Shown: positions 5,575 through 14,015 of the stretch, piece by piece
Position numbering within the stretch: position 1 is the first letter of the stretch
How the letters are laid out: each line of letters starts with the position of its first letter
Origin: an uncultured Oscillospiraceae bacterium
Lineage (GTDB): Bacteria > Bacillota > Clostridia > Oscillospirales > Oscillospiraceae
NCBI GenBank assembly: GCA_910588625.1
Contig: CAJUQN010000030.1
Span: 1 to 25,861, forward strand
Direction of reading: 5' to 3'
Length of the DNA: 25,861 nucleotides
The notes under the pieces: generated by a model
What the model saw: the letters and a program-made list of their open reading frames with translations, nothing else
Database searches by the model: none
What the model was told of the DNA's origin: nothing
Program-made: the position numbers and the translations under genes

Positions 5575-6297
5575 TCACATCATCCGCATAATCTCCTTCT
5601 TGAGACGATCAATGATACGCTTTTCCAGCCGAGAAATGTACGACTGGCTGATGCCCAACTGGTCGGCCACCTCCTTCTGGGTGCGCTCTCGCTTGCCATC
5701 CAGGCCAAAGCGCATGGTGATGATGGTGCGCTCCCGCGGGGACAGACGGGTGATAGCTGTGAATAACAGGTCCCGGTCCACATCATCCTCCAAAGGCTTT
5801 TCGATGCTGTCGCCGTCGGTGCCCAGCACATCAGATAGCAGAAGCTCGTTGCCATCCCAGTCGGTGTTAAGCGGCTCGTCTAAAGACACCTCGCCCCGGC
5901 GATTGGCGTTCTTGCGCAGATACATCAGTATCTCATTTTCGATGCACCGAGAGGCATAGGTGGCCAGCTTGATATTTTTGGCCGGTTTGTAGGTCTCCAC
6001 CGCCTTGATGAGCCCAATAGTGCCAATAGAGATGAGGTCCTCAATGCCTACCCCAGTGTTTTCAAACCTACGGGCAATATATACCACCAAACGCAGATTG
6101 TGCTCAATGAGACGGGATCTGGCATCCTGACGGCTATCCTCTCCCTCTAGCTGAGCCAGCAAGCGGCCTTCCTCCTCCCGTGTCAAGGGAGCAGGCAGGG
6201 TATCACTTCCACCAATATAGTGGAGCGCCCCGTGAAACGGAAGGCCCAGCTGTTCCAGCAAACGGCACAGTTTTATATAGGTATCGGTCAACACCAT
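5575..6297 (-). CDS. sigE: Mother-cell sporulation sigma factor SigE (pro-form)
   Basis: A 240-residue pro-sigma-E, close to the 239 of B. subtilis. The first 26 residues form the prosequence, followed by the conserved processing region HYIGGSD (26-32). Region 2 includes NLRLVVYIARRFENTG and LATYASRCIENEILMYLR. DEPLNTDWDGNELLLSDVLG and the region 4 helix-turn-helix (QKEVADQLGISQSYISRLEKR) follow. I chose the ATG at 6297 because GGAGG stands 8 bases upstream inside the end of spoIIGA; one base separates the genes. SigE directs early mother-cell transcription after cleavage by SpoIIGA, encoded immediately upstream. The gene is intact. Confidence 0.97.
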   Translation of the reverse strand: MVLTDTYIKLCRLLEQLGLPFHGALHYIGGSDTLPAPLTREEEGRLLAQLEGEDSRQDARSRLIEHNLRLVVYIARRFENTGVGIEDLISIGTIGLIKAVETYKPAKNIKLATYASRCIENEILMYLRKNANRRGEVSLDEPLNTDWDGNELLLSDVLGTDGDSIEKPLEDDVDRDLLFTAITRLSPRERTIITMRFGLDGKRERTQKEVADQLGISQSYISRLEKRIIDRLKKEIMRMM

Positions 6298-6298
6298 T

Positions 6299-7132
6299 TC
6301 AAATTCCTCCAATCAGCGCCTGATACCCGCCACCGTCACTCACCGGCGTGGGAGACAGCGCTACCAGCAGCTGTCCCAAGGGCTTCCCGTCCGCTGCGAC
6401 CTGCTTCGCACGCAGGGCCAGCAGCATTCCGCATTCCACTCCCACAGCTCGGTAGGGTACCAACCGGGCTTGTCTCGATCCCGCCGCGTGGCACCGTTCC
6501 AGCGAATGAATCGGATCAGCGGGGTCCGCCCAGTCTGGCAATATTCTAGTCAATATCTGGCCATCCACTACTACAACAGGCCGGTTAGTAACTGGATCAG
6601 TCAGAGAATGGCCCGTGTCCCTTAGTGCGGCCATATTGACGGTTCCCCCCTCCAAAACAATTTTTAACTGGACCAGTTCTCCCCCATGCTGCCCAACTCG
6701 CCGAAAAAACAGCGACAGCACAAAATAGCACGCCACAAACATCAGCAAAAGCAGCCTAATATCCAGCGGTGTATAAAAAACTCCGTGCTCTAATGTTAGT
6801 GACACATTGCCCAACAGCTCTAACCCCAGCACAGCTCCAGCCAGAGCAGCAGACGCGCCAAAAAACAGTACTGTCACCCGTAAAAGGTAGCGCTCTCCGC
6901 CATAGGCGATAAGAGTCATCAAAACTCCCACAGCCAGTTTACAGGGCCAGCGGGCCAGCCACACCTGTCCTGGCAAAAACACCAACGCCGCATAAAGCGC
7001 CCCAAGGCCAGCCCCCAAACCGATGCGCCAGCGCGTCAGCGCCGCCCCTGCCATCCTCCCCGCCGCCAGCATAAGCAGGTAATTCGCAATTAGATTTAGC
7101 AAGAATAACAGGTCTATGTATACCACCGTCAC
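6299..7132 (-). CDS. spoIIGA: Sporulation sigma-E processing peptidase SpoIIGA
   Basis: A 277-residue septal membrane aspartic protease that removes the prosequence of SigE. The first 145 residues hold about five membrane segments (from VVYIDLLFLLNLIANYLLML). The C-terminal protease domain has the catalytic motif LRDTGHSLTDP with Asp172. The domain acts as a dimer and is normally activated by SpoIIR from the forespore. Start is GTG 7132 with AGGAGG eight bases upstream. It forms an operon with sigE, separated by one base. A TATAAT at 7170-7165 may be the -10 box; I could not find a convincing -35 or a Spo0A box. Confidence 0.95.
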   Translation of the reverse strand: MTVVYIDLLFLLNLIANYLLMLAAGRMAGAALTRWRIGLGAGLGALYAALVFLPGQVWLARWPCKLAVGVLMTLIAYGGERYLLRVTVLFFGASAALAGAVLGLELLGNVSLTLEHGVFYTPLDIRLLLLMFVACYFVLSLFFRRVGQHGGELVQLKIVLEGGTVNMAALRDTGHSLTDPVTNRPVVVVDGQILTRILPDWADPADPIHSLERCHAAGSRQARLVPYRAVGVECGMLLALRAKQVAADGKPLGQLLVALSPTPVSDGGGYQALIGGI

Positions 7133-7214
7133 AGGGCGGGCCTCCTCTCACGAGTCTGTCCTAAATTATAGCCGCCTGCAAAATCAAAAAAGGTCTAAGC
7201 AAGTCCAAAGGCGC

Positions 7215-7243
7215 AAAAAAAGCCCACTGGAATCCAGCGGGCT
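7215..7243 (-). terminator. Terminator after hisC
   Basis: On the minus strand AGCCCGCTGG-ATT-CCAGTGGGCT is followed by a run of seven T (7221-7215). It has a strong 10 bp stem with one G-U pair and a 3-base loop, immediately downstream of hisC. Confidence 0.9.
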
Positions 7244-7247
7244 TTCG

Positions 7248-8309
7248 TTATGACCGTATCAATTCCTCCAAGGCCGCGATCAGCACCGCCATCTCCTCAT
7301 CGGTGCCGATGCTGATGCGGAGCCAATCCTCAACTTCTGGCTTGTCCCACCAACGTACCAGAACACCGCGCTCCCGTAAACCGTCTAAAAGTATTTTTCC
7401 TTTGTATCTCATATGGCTGGCAAACAGAAAATTTGCCTGAGAAGGAAGAACTGTAAAGCCTTTTCCCTTTAGCTCTTTTTCTGTGCGCTCGCGGGTTGCC
7501 ATAACCCTCTGGCGGATAAATTGGAAATATTTTTCATCCTCAATTGCCGCCGCAGCCCCCGCTTGAGCCAAACGGTCCACAGTATAGGAATTGATGGAAT
7601 CCCGCACACAGCGCAAGCCATTGATGAGTCCCGCATCTCCCATAGCCCAGCCGACCCGAAGTCCTGCCAACGCCCGGGATTTGGAGGTTGTCTGGACCAC
7701 CAGCAGATTGGGATACTGACTGATGAGTTTCACAGCGCTCTCCGCGCCGAAATCTACATACGCCTCGTCAACAATGACCACCACATCCGGATTGGCCTGA
7801 AGCAGCTTTTCCACCACACTCAGCCCTACAGCAATGCCAGTGGGAGCATTGGGGTTTGCTAGCACAACACCACCGTTTTCCCCACACAGCAGCTCAATTG
7901 GATCAGAAAAATCCGGATTCATAGGCACTTCCTTGCGCCGCAGTCCAAAAAAGTCAGTGTAGACCGGATAAAAGCTGTACGTGATCTTCGGAAACACCAC
8001 CTCTTTGTCCAAATCGAAAAACGCTTGAAAGGCAAAGGCCAAAATCTCATCCGAGCCGTTTCCACAGAATACCTGGCTAATATCAAGCCCCTCCCGCTTT
8101 GCGATGGCGGAACGCAGCTCCACGCACTCCGGATCCGGGTATAGCCGCAGACTATCCCCTGCCGCCGCCCGAATCGCCTCGATCACCTTCGGCGATGGTG
8201 GATAGGGGCACTCATTGGTGTTCAGCTTGATAAATTTCCGATCCCTGGGTTGCTCGCCAGGGGTATAGGGAACAATGTTTTGAATACGTATGCTCCAGTA
8301 CTGATTCAT
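7248..8309 (-). CDS. hisC: Histidinol-phosphate aminotransferase-like PLP enzyme
   Basis: A 353-residue class I/II aminotransferase of the HisC family, which converts histidinol phosphate and 2-oxoglutarate to imidazole-acetol phosphate and glutamate. Visible are LNTNECPYPPSP (29-40), NPNAPTG (152-158), DEAYVDF (181-187) and the PLP-binding Lys210 in TTSKSRALAGLRVGWA. Length matches the family. No other his genes are near. It shares an operon with the DUF951 gene, whose stop overlaps its ATG by four bases. A related role in aromatic amino acid transamination cannot be excluded for an isolated copy. Confidence 0.9.
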   Translation of the reverse strand: MNQYWSIRIQNIVPYTPGEQPRDRKFIKLNTNECPYPPSPKVIEAIRAAAGDSLRLYPDPECVELRSAIAKREGLDISQVFCGNGSDEILAFAFQAFFDLDKEVVFPKITYSFYPVYTDFFGLRRKEVPMNPDFSDPIELLCGENGGVVLANPNAPTGIAVGLSVVEKLLQANPDVVVIVDEAYVDFGAESAVKLISQYPNLLVVQTTSKSRALAGLRVGWAMGDAGLINGLRCVRDSINSYTVDRLAQAGAAAAIEDEKYFQFIRQRVMATRERTEKELKGKGFTVLPSQANFLFASHMRYKGKILLDGLRERGVLVRWWDKPEVEDWLRISIGTDEEMAVLIAALEELIRS

Positions 8310-8503
8310 GAGGTTTGACCCTCCCGCTTTACTTTTTTGATAGACTTTTCCGCCTTACTCCGGGGCGTCATCACCTCATGCCCACAGCCCAGGCATTTCA
8401 ACTTAAAGTCCATCCCAACCCGGAGCACCTTCCACTCCTTGCTTCCACAGGGGTGGGTCTTTTTCAGCTCCAACACATCGCCGATTTGAATGTCCATGGG
8501 CAT
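8306..8503 (-). CDS. DUF951 family small protein
   Basis: A 65-residue protein with MDIQIGDVLELKKTHPCGSKEW, KLKCLGCGHEVMTPRSKAEK and a basic tail. The pattern HPCGS...W...R.G.D....C..CG is that of DUF951, a small family with an SH3-like barrel and a Cys pair that may bind zinc. Function is unknown. It starts 15 bases after rarA and overlaps hisC, so it is the middle gene of a three-gene transcript from 9843 to 7215. Confidence 0.88.
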   Translation of the reverse strand: MPMDIQIGDVLELKKTHPCGSKEWKVLRVGMDFKLKCLGCGHEVMTPRSKAEKSIKKVKREGQTS

Positions 8504-8518
8504 ATGCTCCGCCCTCTT

Positions 8519-9781
8519 TCACTTATTTTTGATCTTGTCCCAGTATGTCTTGGCCGCCTGCTCTGTTTTGTTTGGGCCATATTCATAATACACGTGGTTC
8601 TTGATGGCATCTGGCAGATATTGCTGCTCCACCCAGTGGCCGGAGTAGCTATGGGGATAGAGATAACCCTGCTCCCGCTCAAAGCCCGCGCCATCAGCGT
8701 GGACATTTTGCAGGTGCCGGGGATAGTCTCCTGTCCGCCCTGCTCGCACATCAGCTATGGCCGCATCAATAGCCGTAAGGACACTGTTGGACTTGGGCGC
8801 GGTGGCCAGCAGAATTACCGCCTGGGCCAGTGGAAGCCGGGCCTCTGGCAGTCCCAGCTGTAGGGCGCTGTCCACACAGGATTTCACTATGGACGCCGCT
8901 TGCGGATAAGCCATGCCGATGTCCTCGCTGGCAGAGCACAGGATACGCCGGATGGCGGTAAGCATATCCCCCGCCTCCAACAACCGCGCCAGGTAATGTA
9001 AAGCTGCATCTGGGTCAGACCCCCGCATGGATTTCATCAGCGCGGAGGCGATGTCAAAATGGTCGTCCCCGTCCCGGTCGTAGCGCATGGCAGAGCGCTG
9101 AGCCACCAGCTTAGCATCTTCCAGCGTGATGGTAAGCACACTATCCTGGATGCGACTAGCGGTCATCAGCAACTCCACCGCATTGAGGGCCTTGCGCACG
9201 TCACCGCCGCAGGAAGCGGCCAGATGCTCCCGAACGCCGTCCTCGCACCGCGCCTTAACTCCCAGCTCCCGCGCTTGCAAGGCAATTCCCCGGTCAACAG
9301 CCGGCAGAAGGTCCTCAGCTGTCAACATTTTAAACTCAAACACGGTGGAACGGGACAAAATAGCATTAAAAATCGTAAAATATGGATTCTCGGTGGTGGA
9401 AGCAATCAATGTGATTTTTCCATTCTCGATGAACTCCAGCAGAGACTGCTGCTGTTTCTTGTTAAAATACTGAATCTCGTCCAGATACAGCAACACCCCG
9501 TTAGGAGCCAACAGGGTTCCCACCTGGTCCATCACATCTCGGATATCCGCTAGGGAGGCCGTAGTGGCATTGAGCCGCCGCAAGGTCCGGCCCGACCGCT
9601 GGGCAATGATGTTCGCCACGGTGGTTTTTCCGGTGCCAGAGGGACCATAAAACACCATATTCGGGATTTTTCCACTGTCAATCACTCGGCGGAGCAGACC
9701 GTCCTGCCCCAGGATGTGCTTCTGCCCCAGAACCTCATCCAAATTCTGCGGACGGATGCGGTCCGCCAACGGCTGATACAT
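8519..9781 (-). CDS. rarA: Replication-associated recombination protein A (RarA/MgsA AAA+ ATPase)
   Basis: A 420-residue clamp-loader-like AAA+ ATPase that acts at stalled replication forks. The N-terminus PLADRIRPQNLDEVLGQKHI is characteristic. Walker A is GPSGTGKTT (46-54), Walker B is LLYLDEI with Asp101-Glu102, and the sensor 1 segment is ASTTENP (128-133). The C-terminal tetramerisation domain has ALHYLARLLEAGD, SEDIGMAYP and a Tyr/His-rich end (YLYPHSYSGHWVEQQYLP). GGGAGGGGG precedes the ATG by six bases. It is the first gene of the rarA-DUF951-hisC unit. Confidence 0.96.
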   Translation of the reverse strand: MYQPLADRIRPQNLDEVLGQKHILGQDGLLRRVIDSGKIPNMVFYGPSGTGKTTVANIIAQRSGRTLRRLNATTASLADIRDVMDQVGTLLAPNGVLLYLDEIQYFNKKQQQSLLEFIENGKITLIASTTENPYFTIFNAILSRSTVFEFKMLTAEDLLPAVDRGIALQARELGVKARCEDGVREHLAASCGGDVRKALNAVELLMTASRIQDSVLTITLEDAKLVAQRSAMRYDRDGDDHFDIASALMKSMRGSDPDAALHYLARLLEAGDMLTAIRRILCSASEDIGMAYPQAASIVKSCVDSALQLGLPEARLPLAQAVILLATAPKSNSVLTAIDAAIADVRAGRTGDYPRHLQNVHADGAGFEREQGYLYPHSYSGHWVEQQYLPDAIKNHVYYEYGPNKTEQAAKTYWDKIKNK

Positions 9782-9814
9782 ATGCGGCCCCCTCCCTTCC
9801 TCTGCGCTGAAGAT

Positions 9815-9843
9815 ATTGTATCACATAATACAAGCGTTCGCAA
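9815..9843 (-). promoter_or_regulatory. rarA: SigA promoter of rarA
   Basis: TTGCGA (9843-9838), 17 bases, TACAAT (9820-9815), 33 bases before the rarA start on the minus strand. Confidence 0.65.
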
Positions 9844-9860
9844 GACTGCCTTTTTTAATC

Positions 9861-9887
9861 AAAAACCCCGGCAAAGCTCTGCCGGGG
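9861..9887 (-). terminator. Terminator of the glyA-cdd1-like operon
   Basis: CCCCGGCA (9866-9873) and TGCCGGGG (9880-9887) form an 8 bp stem with a 6-base loop, followed on the minus strand by five T. It lies 17 bases past the stop codon. Confidence 0.9.
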
Positions 9888-9903
9888 CTTTTGCGCATTC
9901 GTG

Positions 9904-10167
9904 TTATTTGTCCTTCCAGTTCCACCATTTCAATTGCTCAGGATTTTCGATCCGCCCCTCGGCGTAGGCCACCGCCAGGCGGTATACATAGAGTACACAG
10001 CGGTCTATTGCGCACTCCTGAAGCAGGCATTCCTTCTCATAGAGTGCTTCCGGGTCTTTCCCCTTCAAGTCTTCAATGCGCTCAATCCCCAGCGCGTTCA
10101 AATGCGCGGCCATATTTGCACCCACACCGGGGATGGCAGTCAGCTCCGATTTCGGTCCCTTTGCCAT
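9904..10167 (-). CDS. Cdd1-like helix-hairpin-helix protein
   Basis: An 87-residue protein resembling Cdd1 of Clostridioides difficile, whose gene borders the toxin locus there. It has an N-terminal helix-hairpin-helix (LTAIPGVGANMAAHLNALGI), then the family's Cys-containing middle (DRCVLYVYRLAVAYA) and the closing motif LKWWNWKDK. The fold suggests nonspecific DNA binding; the cellular role is unknown. Its ATG shares the A of the glyA stop codon (TGATG), so it is translationally coupled to glyA. Confidence 0.85.
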   Translation of the reverse strand: MAKGPKSELTAIPGVGANMAAHLNALGIERIEDLKGKDPEALYEKECLLQECAIDRCVLYVYRLAVAYAEGRIENPEQLKWWNWKDK

Positions 10168-11417
10168 CAGCGGTAGATGGGATATTTCGCGGTCAGCTCC
10201 GCCACTCCGGCGCGGATATAGTCCGCCTTAGCCTCAAAGTCCGTGGCCGCCAGGGCGATATATTCCGCCACCTTGTCCATGTCGGCCTCCACAAAGCCGC
10301 GGCTAGTGACAGCGGGGCTGCCCACCCGCAGGCCGCTGGTCTGGAAGGGAGAGCGAGGATCGCCGGGCACCTTGTTCTTGTTGGCGGTAATGCGCACCTC
10401 GTCCAATCTGCGCTCCAGCTCCTTGCCGGTCAGATCTCCCATGTCCCGCAGGTCGATGAGGGACATATGGTTGTCCGTGCCGCCAGACACCAGTTTCATA
10501 CCCCGCTTCGTCAGGCCCTCGGCCAAAGCGGCGGAGTTCTTCACAATCTGTTGCTGATAGGCCTTAAATTCGGGGGTCAGGGCCTCTCCCAGGGCCACGG
10601 CTTTGGCGGCAATGACGTGCATCAGCGGACCACCCTGGGAGCCGGGGAAGATGGCAGAGTTCAGCTTCTTGGCCAAATCCTCGTCGTTGGTCAGCAGCAG
10701 ACCGCCCCGAGGGCCGCGCAGAGTCTTATGGGTGGTGGTGGAGGTGACATGGGCATAAGGAATGGGGGACGGATGGAGTCCCGCCGCCACCAGACCGGCG
10801 ATGTGGGCCATATCCACCCACAGATAGGCTCCCACCTCGTCGGCAATGGCACGGCAGCGCTCAAAGTCGATGATGCGGGGATAGGCGGATGCGCCTGCGA
10901 TAATCATTTTGGGCCTGCACGCCTTGGCCTTGGCCTCCAGGGCATCGTAATCAATGCGGCCGGTGGCCTCGTCTACGCCATAGGCCTCCATCTTGAAATA
11001 TTTGCCGGAGAAATTCACCGGACTCCCGTGGGTCAGATGCCCGCCGTGGTCCAGATTCATGCCCAGCACAGTGTCGCCGGGCTGGCACAGGGCCATATAG
11101 ACGGCGTAGTTGGCCTGAGCCCCGGAGTGGGGCTGGACGTTGGCGAACTTGGCCCCGAACAGCTTGCAGGCCCGCTCAATGGCCAGATTTTCCGCCACGT
11201 CCACGCACTGGCAGCCGCCGTAATACCGCTTGCCGGGGTAGCCCTCGGCGTATTTGTTGGTGAGCACGCTGCCCATGGCGGCCAGCACCGCCTCGGACAC
11301 GATGTTCTCCGACGCAATAAGCTCAATATTGTCGCATTGGCGCTGATACTCCGCCCGGATCGCTGCCCCAACTTCGGGGTCGTGCTCCGCCACGAAGTCA
11401 ATATAATCCAAAACCAT
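10167..11417 (-). CDS. glyA: Serine hydroxymethyltransferase
   Basis: A 416-residue PLP enzyme interconverting serine and glycine with tetrahydrofolate and supplying one-carbon units. Visible are ELIASENIVS (32-41), NKYAEGYPGKRYYGGC (54-69), VDMAHIAGLVAAG (201-213) and the PLP lysine in TSTTTHKTLRGPRGG (Lys231). The full family length is present. The ATG at 11417 has GGCGGAG upstream. FolD, which uses the same folate pool, is encoded 2.6 kb away. Confidence 0.97.
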   Translation of the reverse strand: MVLDYIDFVAEHDPEVGAAIRAEYQRQCDNIELIASENIVSEAVLAAMGSVLTNKYAEGYPGKRYYGGCQCVDVAENLAIERACKLFGAKFANVQPHSGAQANYAVYMALCQPGDTVLGMNLDHGGHLTHGSPVNFSGKYFKMEAYGVDEATGRIDYDALEAKAKACRPKMIIAGASAYPRIIDFERCRAIADEVGAYLWVDMAHIAGLVAAGLHPSPIPYAHVTSTTTHKTLRGPRGGLLLTNDEDLAKKLNSAIFPGSQGGPLMHVIAAKAVALGEALTPEFKAYQQQIVKNSAALAEGLTKRGMKLVSGGTDNHMSLIDLRDMGDLTGKELERRLDEVRITANKNKVPGDPRSPFQTSGLRVGSPAVTSRGFVEADMDKVAEYIALAATDFEAKADYIRAGVAELTAKYPIYR

Positions 11418-11450
11418 GTCTGTCTCCGCCTTTCAAAATTTAGTCTTCTC

Positions 11451-11479
11451 ATTATATCCTGTTTTCCTGGGAAACACAA
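11451..11479 (-). promoter_or_regulatory. glyA: Candidate glyA promoter
   Basis: A consensus TATAAT (11456-11451) lies 34 bases before the glyA start. The only suitably spaced -35 box, TTGTGT (11479-11474, 17-base spacer), is weak. Confidence 0.5.
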
Positions 11480-11553
11480 CTGACGGGAACCAAAAATCGG
11501 GGTCGCTTTTTTTCCGGTTTTGTGTTATCCTTGACAATGAGGTGAGACAAATA

Positions 11554-12198
11554 ATGACCAAATCCGACGTACGCGCCATCCTGGACGCGCTGAAAGAGCT
11601 GTACCCCGATTCCCTGTGCTCCCTGCAATACGAAAAGGACTATGAACTGCTGTTTGCCGTGCGCCTGTCCGCCCAGTGCACCGACGAGCGGGTAAACATG
11701 GTCACCCCCGCCCTGTATGAGCGTTTCCCTACCTTGGAGGCGTTTGCAGAGGCGGACCCGGAGGAGGTGGGCGAATACATCCACTCCTGCGGCTTTTTCC
11801 GGGCGAAAAGCAAGGATATGGTGCTGTGCGCCCAAATGCTTTTGAACGAGTACGGCGGCAAGGTGCCGGACACCATGGAGGCTCTGCTCCGCCTGCCCGG
11901 CGTGGGGCGCAAGACGGCCAACCTCATTTTGGGAGACGTGCACAACACCCCCGGCGTGGTGGTGGCGGACACCCACTGCATCCGCATTTCCGGGCGGCTG
12001 GGCCTCACCGATGGAACCAAGGACCCGGCCAAGGTGGAGAGCCAGCTCCGGGCCGTCCTGCCGCCGGAGGAGTCCAACAACTTCTGCCACCGGATGGTGC
12101 TCCATGGGCGGGCAGTGTGTACCGCACGAAAAGCCCTGTGCGGAAATTGTCCTCTGACACCCTGGTGCAAATACGCGAAAACGGAGTTCAAAGGGTAA
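11554..12198 (+). CDS. nth: Endonuclease III (DNA glycosylase/AP lyase)
   Basis: A 214-residue base-excision repair enzyme that removes oxidised pyrimidines. The helix-hairpin-helix LPGVGRKTANLIL contains the catalytic Lys120, and the catalytic Asp139 is in VVVADTHCIRIS. The C-terminal [4Fe-4S] ligands are Cys189, 196, 199 and 205 with the standard C-x6-C-x2-C-x5-C spacing. I placed the start at ATG 11554, with GAGGTGA eight bases upstream. The frame is open further upstream, but that part overlaps the glyA promoter and has no homology. It is divergent from glyA. Confidence 0.96.
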   Translation: MTKSDVRAILDALKELYPDSLCSLQYEKDYELLFAVRLSAQCTDERVNMVTPALYERFPTLEAFAEADPEEVGEYIHSCGFFRAKSKDMVLCAQMLLNEYGGKVPDTMEALLRLPGVGRKTANLILGDVHNTPGVVVADTHCIRISGRLGLTDGTKDPAKVESQLRAVLPPEESNNFCHRMVLHGRAVCTARKALCGNCPLTPWCKYAKTEFKG

Positions 12199-12205
12199 AT
12201 CAATA

Positions 12206-12249
12206 AAAAGGCCCGCCTGGTCCGTGTTGTGGACCGAGCGGGCTTTTTG
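12206..12249. terminator. Bidirectional terminator between nth and the anti-sigma gene
   Basis: GCCCGC (12211-12216) pairs with GCGGGC (12238-12243), and TGGTCC with GGACC inside. T runs flank it on both strands, so it can serve both convergent genes. Confidence 0.88.
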
Positions 12250-12265
12250 TTTTGAACTGTCAGTT

Positions 12266-13399
12266 TTACGGCTCCACTGGCGTTAAATCATCCAGTGGAA
12301 TGGTGACTGTGCCACAGCTCACGTCAAGGGTGATGCTCCCGCCCTGGAAATTGGCAGGGTCGGTGATTTCAGGCAGTCGGAACATATGCGTGCTTTCCAC
12401 GTCCCCAATCAATCCACCGTTGGACTGACTATCTCCCAGGGGAATAACGTTCCCATCCTTGTCCTTAAGAACGATATCCTTCACGTCAAGCAGACCCAGC
12501 CAGCGGAACTCCGCATCGCCGCTGAGGGCCTCTCCACCCTCCCGGCCCAAGGTGACCAACAGGTTCACAGGAGACAAGTATAGCTCCTTTACCCTGATTT
12601 TCGCCCCGTCCAGTTCGCCCACGGCGCGGTCCACCTGCTGGGTCCAGCCGATGTCCTTCTGAGGCAGAGGAACGTCGCAGCTCCAGTCGCCGGAATAGAC
12701 TTCGACAAAACGGGGCATTTCAGTTTCCTCATCCCAAACCGAGTAGCTCAATGTCCCTACAGGCACCCGCATGGAGACCGCCTTCCCGCGCAGCATATCG
12801 CCTTGGGGCAGTTTGATAACAAACATGGCAGACAAATGGTTGTCAGCCGGGTCGCCGTCCTCTAAAATCTCCCATTGGTAAATATAACTGCGGTAGATCC
12901 CCAAATCAATTTTCTCCCCGGCTTCATTCATGAAATAGTGTTCGCCGCCGCCATAAAAACCGTCGCTTCCAATGAACACCTTTTCGGAATCCGGGTCTCC
13001 CATTTTCAGGGACGTCCCCTCCGGGGCGGTGAAGTCGGCCAGCACCATGATGGACGTCCGGTCCCGCAAGACCTGGGTGACGTGGAGCTTAGCCCCATTA
13101 TCCTCCTTGACAACGTCCACCGCCATGGCCCCTGGGGTCAACAGGTCCGCCGTCTGGGCATTCTCCGGCGATACACCGAGATATGACAGCAGTCGCTGGC
13201 TCAGCCCCGGCACCGCAGAGGCGGTCGCTCCCGTTACCAGCAAAGCAGCCGCTACCGCTCCCACAACGATTTGTTTCCAGTTTTTCATGGGCTTTTTCCT
13301 CCTCACATCGTCCTGGAGGAGCTTTTTTAATATCTCCCGCTCCCGTTGTGGGTCGGGAGTCAGTCCATCGAACATCCTGTTCAACTCATGACGGTCCAT
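12266..13399 (-). CDS. DUF4179-type anti-sigma factor, membrane bound
   Basis: A 377-residue protein with a short cytoplasmic N-terminus (MDRHELNRMFDGLTP), one membrane segment at about 41-63 (QIVVGAVAAALLVTGATASAV) and a large extracytoplasmic domain of the DUF4179 kind found in ECF anti-sigma factors. It overlaps the sigma factor gene by 14 bases, so the two are translated together. It probably holds the sigma factor inactive at the membrane until an envelope signal releases it. The signal is unknown, and the release mechanism cannot be read from the sequence. Confidence 0.85.
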   Translation of the reverse strand: MDRHELNRMFDGLTPDPQREREILKKLLQDDVRRKKPMKNWKQIVVGAVAAALLVTGATASAVPGLSQRLLSYLGVSPENAQTADLLTPGAMAVDVVKEDNGAKLHVTQVLRDRTSIMVLADFTAPEGTSLKMGDPDSEKVFIGSDGFYGGGEHYFMNEAGEKIDLGIYRSYIYQWEILEDGDPADNHLSAMFVIKLPQGDMLRGKAVSMRVPVGTLSYSVWDEETEMPRFVEVYSGDWSCDVPLPQKDIGWTQQVDRAVGELDGAKIRVKELYLSPVNLLVTLGREGGEALSGDAEFRWLGLLDVKDIVLKDKDGNVIPLGDSQSNGGLIGDVESTHMFRLPEITDPANFQGGSITLDVSCGTVTIPLDDLTPVEP

Positions 13400-13883
13400 A
13401 ACCTTCCTCCTCCAGTTTGAGTTTCAGCTTCTTCCGGGCCTGAACCAGCCGGGAGCGCACGGTGGAGGGATTCTCCCCCAGCATCTCTGCGATCTCTCCC
13501 GTGGCATAGCCCTGGTAGTAATGGAGATAGAGCACCAGCCGATGGGGTTTGGGCAGCGCCGCCACCTGGTCCCATACCTCCTGGTCCTGGGGCTGTTCCC
13601 AGACAAGGGAATCCAGCGCCCCGCTGTCCGCCCGCCGGGTGCGCCACCAGTGCTTGAGCTGATTGCGGCACTCGTTCCGGGCGGTGACAATGAGCCATGC
13701 CTTCTCGTGCTCCGGATCACGGAAAGGCCCGCCCTGCTCCATCGCCTTGCGAAAAACGGTCTGGGCGGCATCCTCTGCATCGGGCACGTTTTTCATCAGC
13801 ATCAGGCAGATTTGGTACACCGTCCTGAAATGCCGCTGGTAGAGGCTGGCCAGTTCCTCCTGGGAAAGCGTCAAGCGCCCCAT
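13386..13883 (-). CDS. ECF-type RNA polymerase sigma factor
   Basis: A 165-residue ECF sigma factor. Region 2 is at about residues 10-75 (LYQRHFRTVYQICLMLM, DAEDAAQTVFRKAM, KAWLIVTARNECRN). Region 4 has LPKPHRLVLYLHYYQGY and the helix-turn-helix YATGEIAEMLGENPSTVRSRLVQARKKL. I chose ATG 13883 because GGAGGTGA lies upstream; a longer frame to 13985 has no homology. It is paired with the DUF4179 anti-sigma factor. Such sigmas often transcribe themselves; a GTCAAC box lies about 70 bases upstream, but I could not fix the -10 box. Confidence 0.92.
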   Translation of the reverse strand: MGRLTLSQEELASLYQRHFRTVYQICLMLMKNVPDAEDAAQTVFRKAMEQGGPFRDPEHEKAWLIVTARNECRNQLKHWWRTRRADSGALDSLVWEQPQDQEVWDQVAALPKPHRLVLYLHYYQGYATGEIAEMLGENPSTVRSRLVQARKKLKLKLEEEGYGPS

Positions 13884-13960
13884 GGGGATCACCTCCCTTT
13901 CGTCCTTCTGCCTACTACACAATTGAGGAAGCCAAATTGTTGACCAGATGGAAAAATTTT

Positions 13961-13993
13961 TTACAAAAAAGAACGGACAGCGCAAGCCGTCCG
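13961..13993 (-). terminator. Terminator of the yfmF-yfmH-lgt-folD operon
   Basis: On the minus strand CGGAC (13993-13989) pairs with GTCCG (13978-13974), with an inner GC pair, and is followed by TTCTTTTTTG. It lies 23 bases after the folD stop. Confidence 0.85.
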
Positions 13994-14015
13994 CTCCTCA
14001 TTCAAATAACCGCAA

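Noticed and set aside
9816..11483. A 555-codon open frame on the plus strand
   Set aside because: It is antisense to glyA and the Cdd1-like gene, which have clear motifs; its translation shows no recognisable domain and reflects GC-rich third positions.
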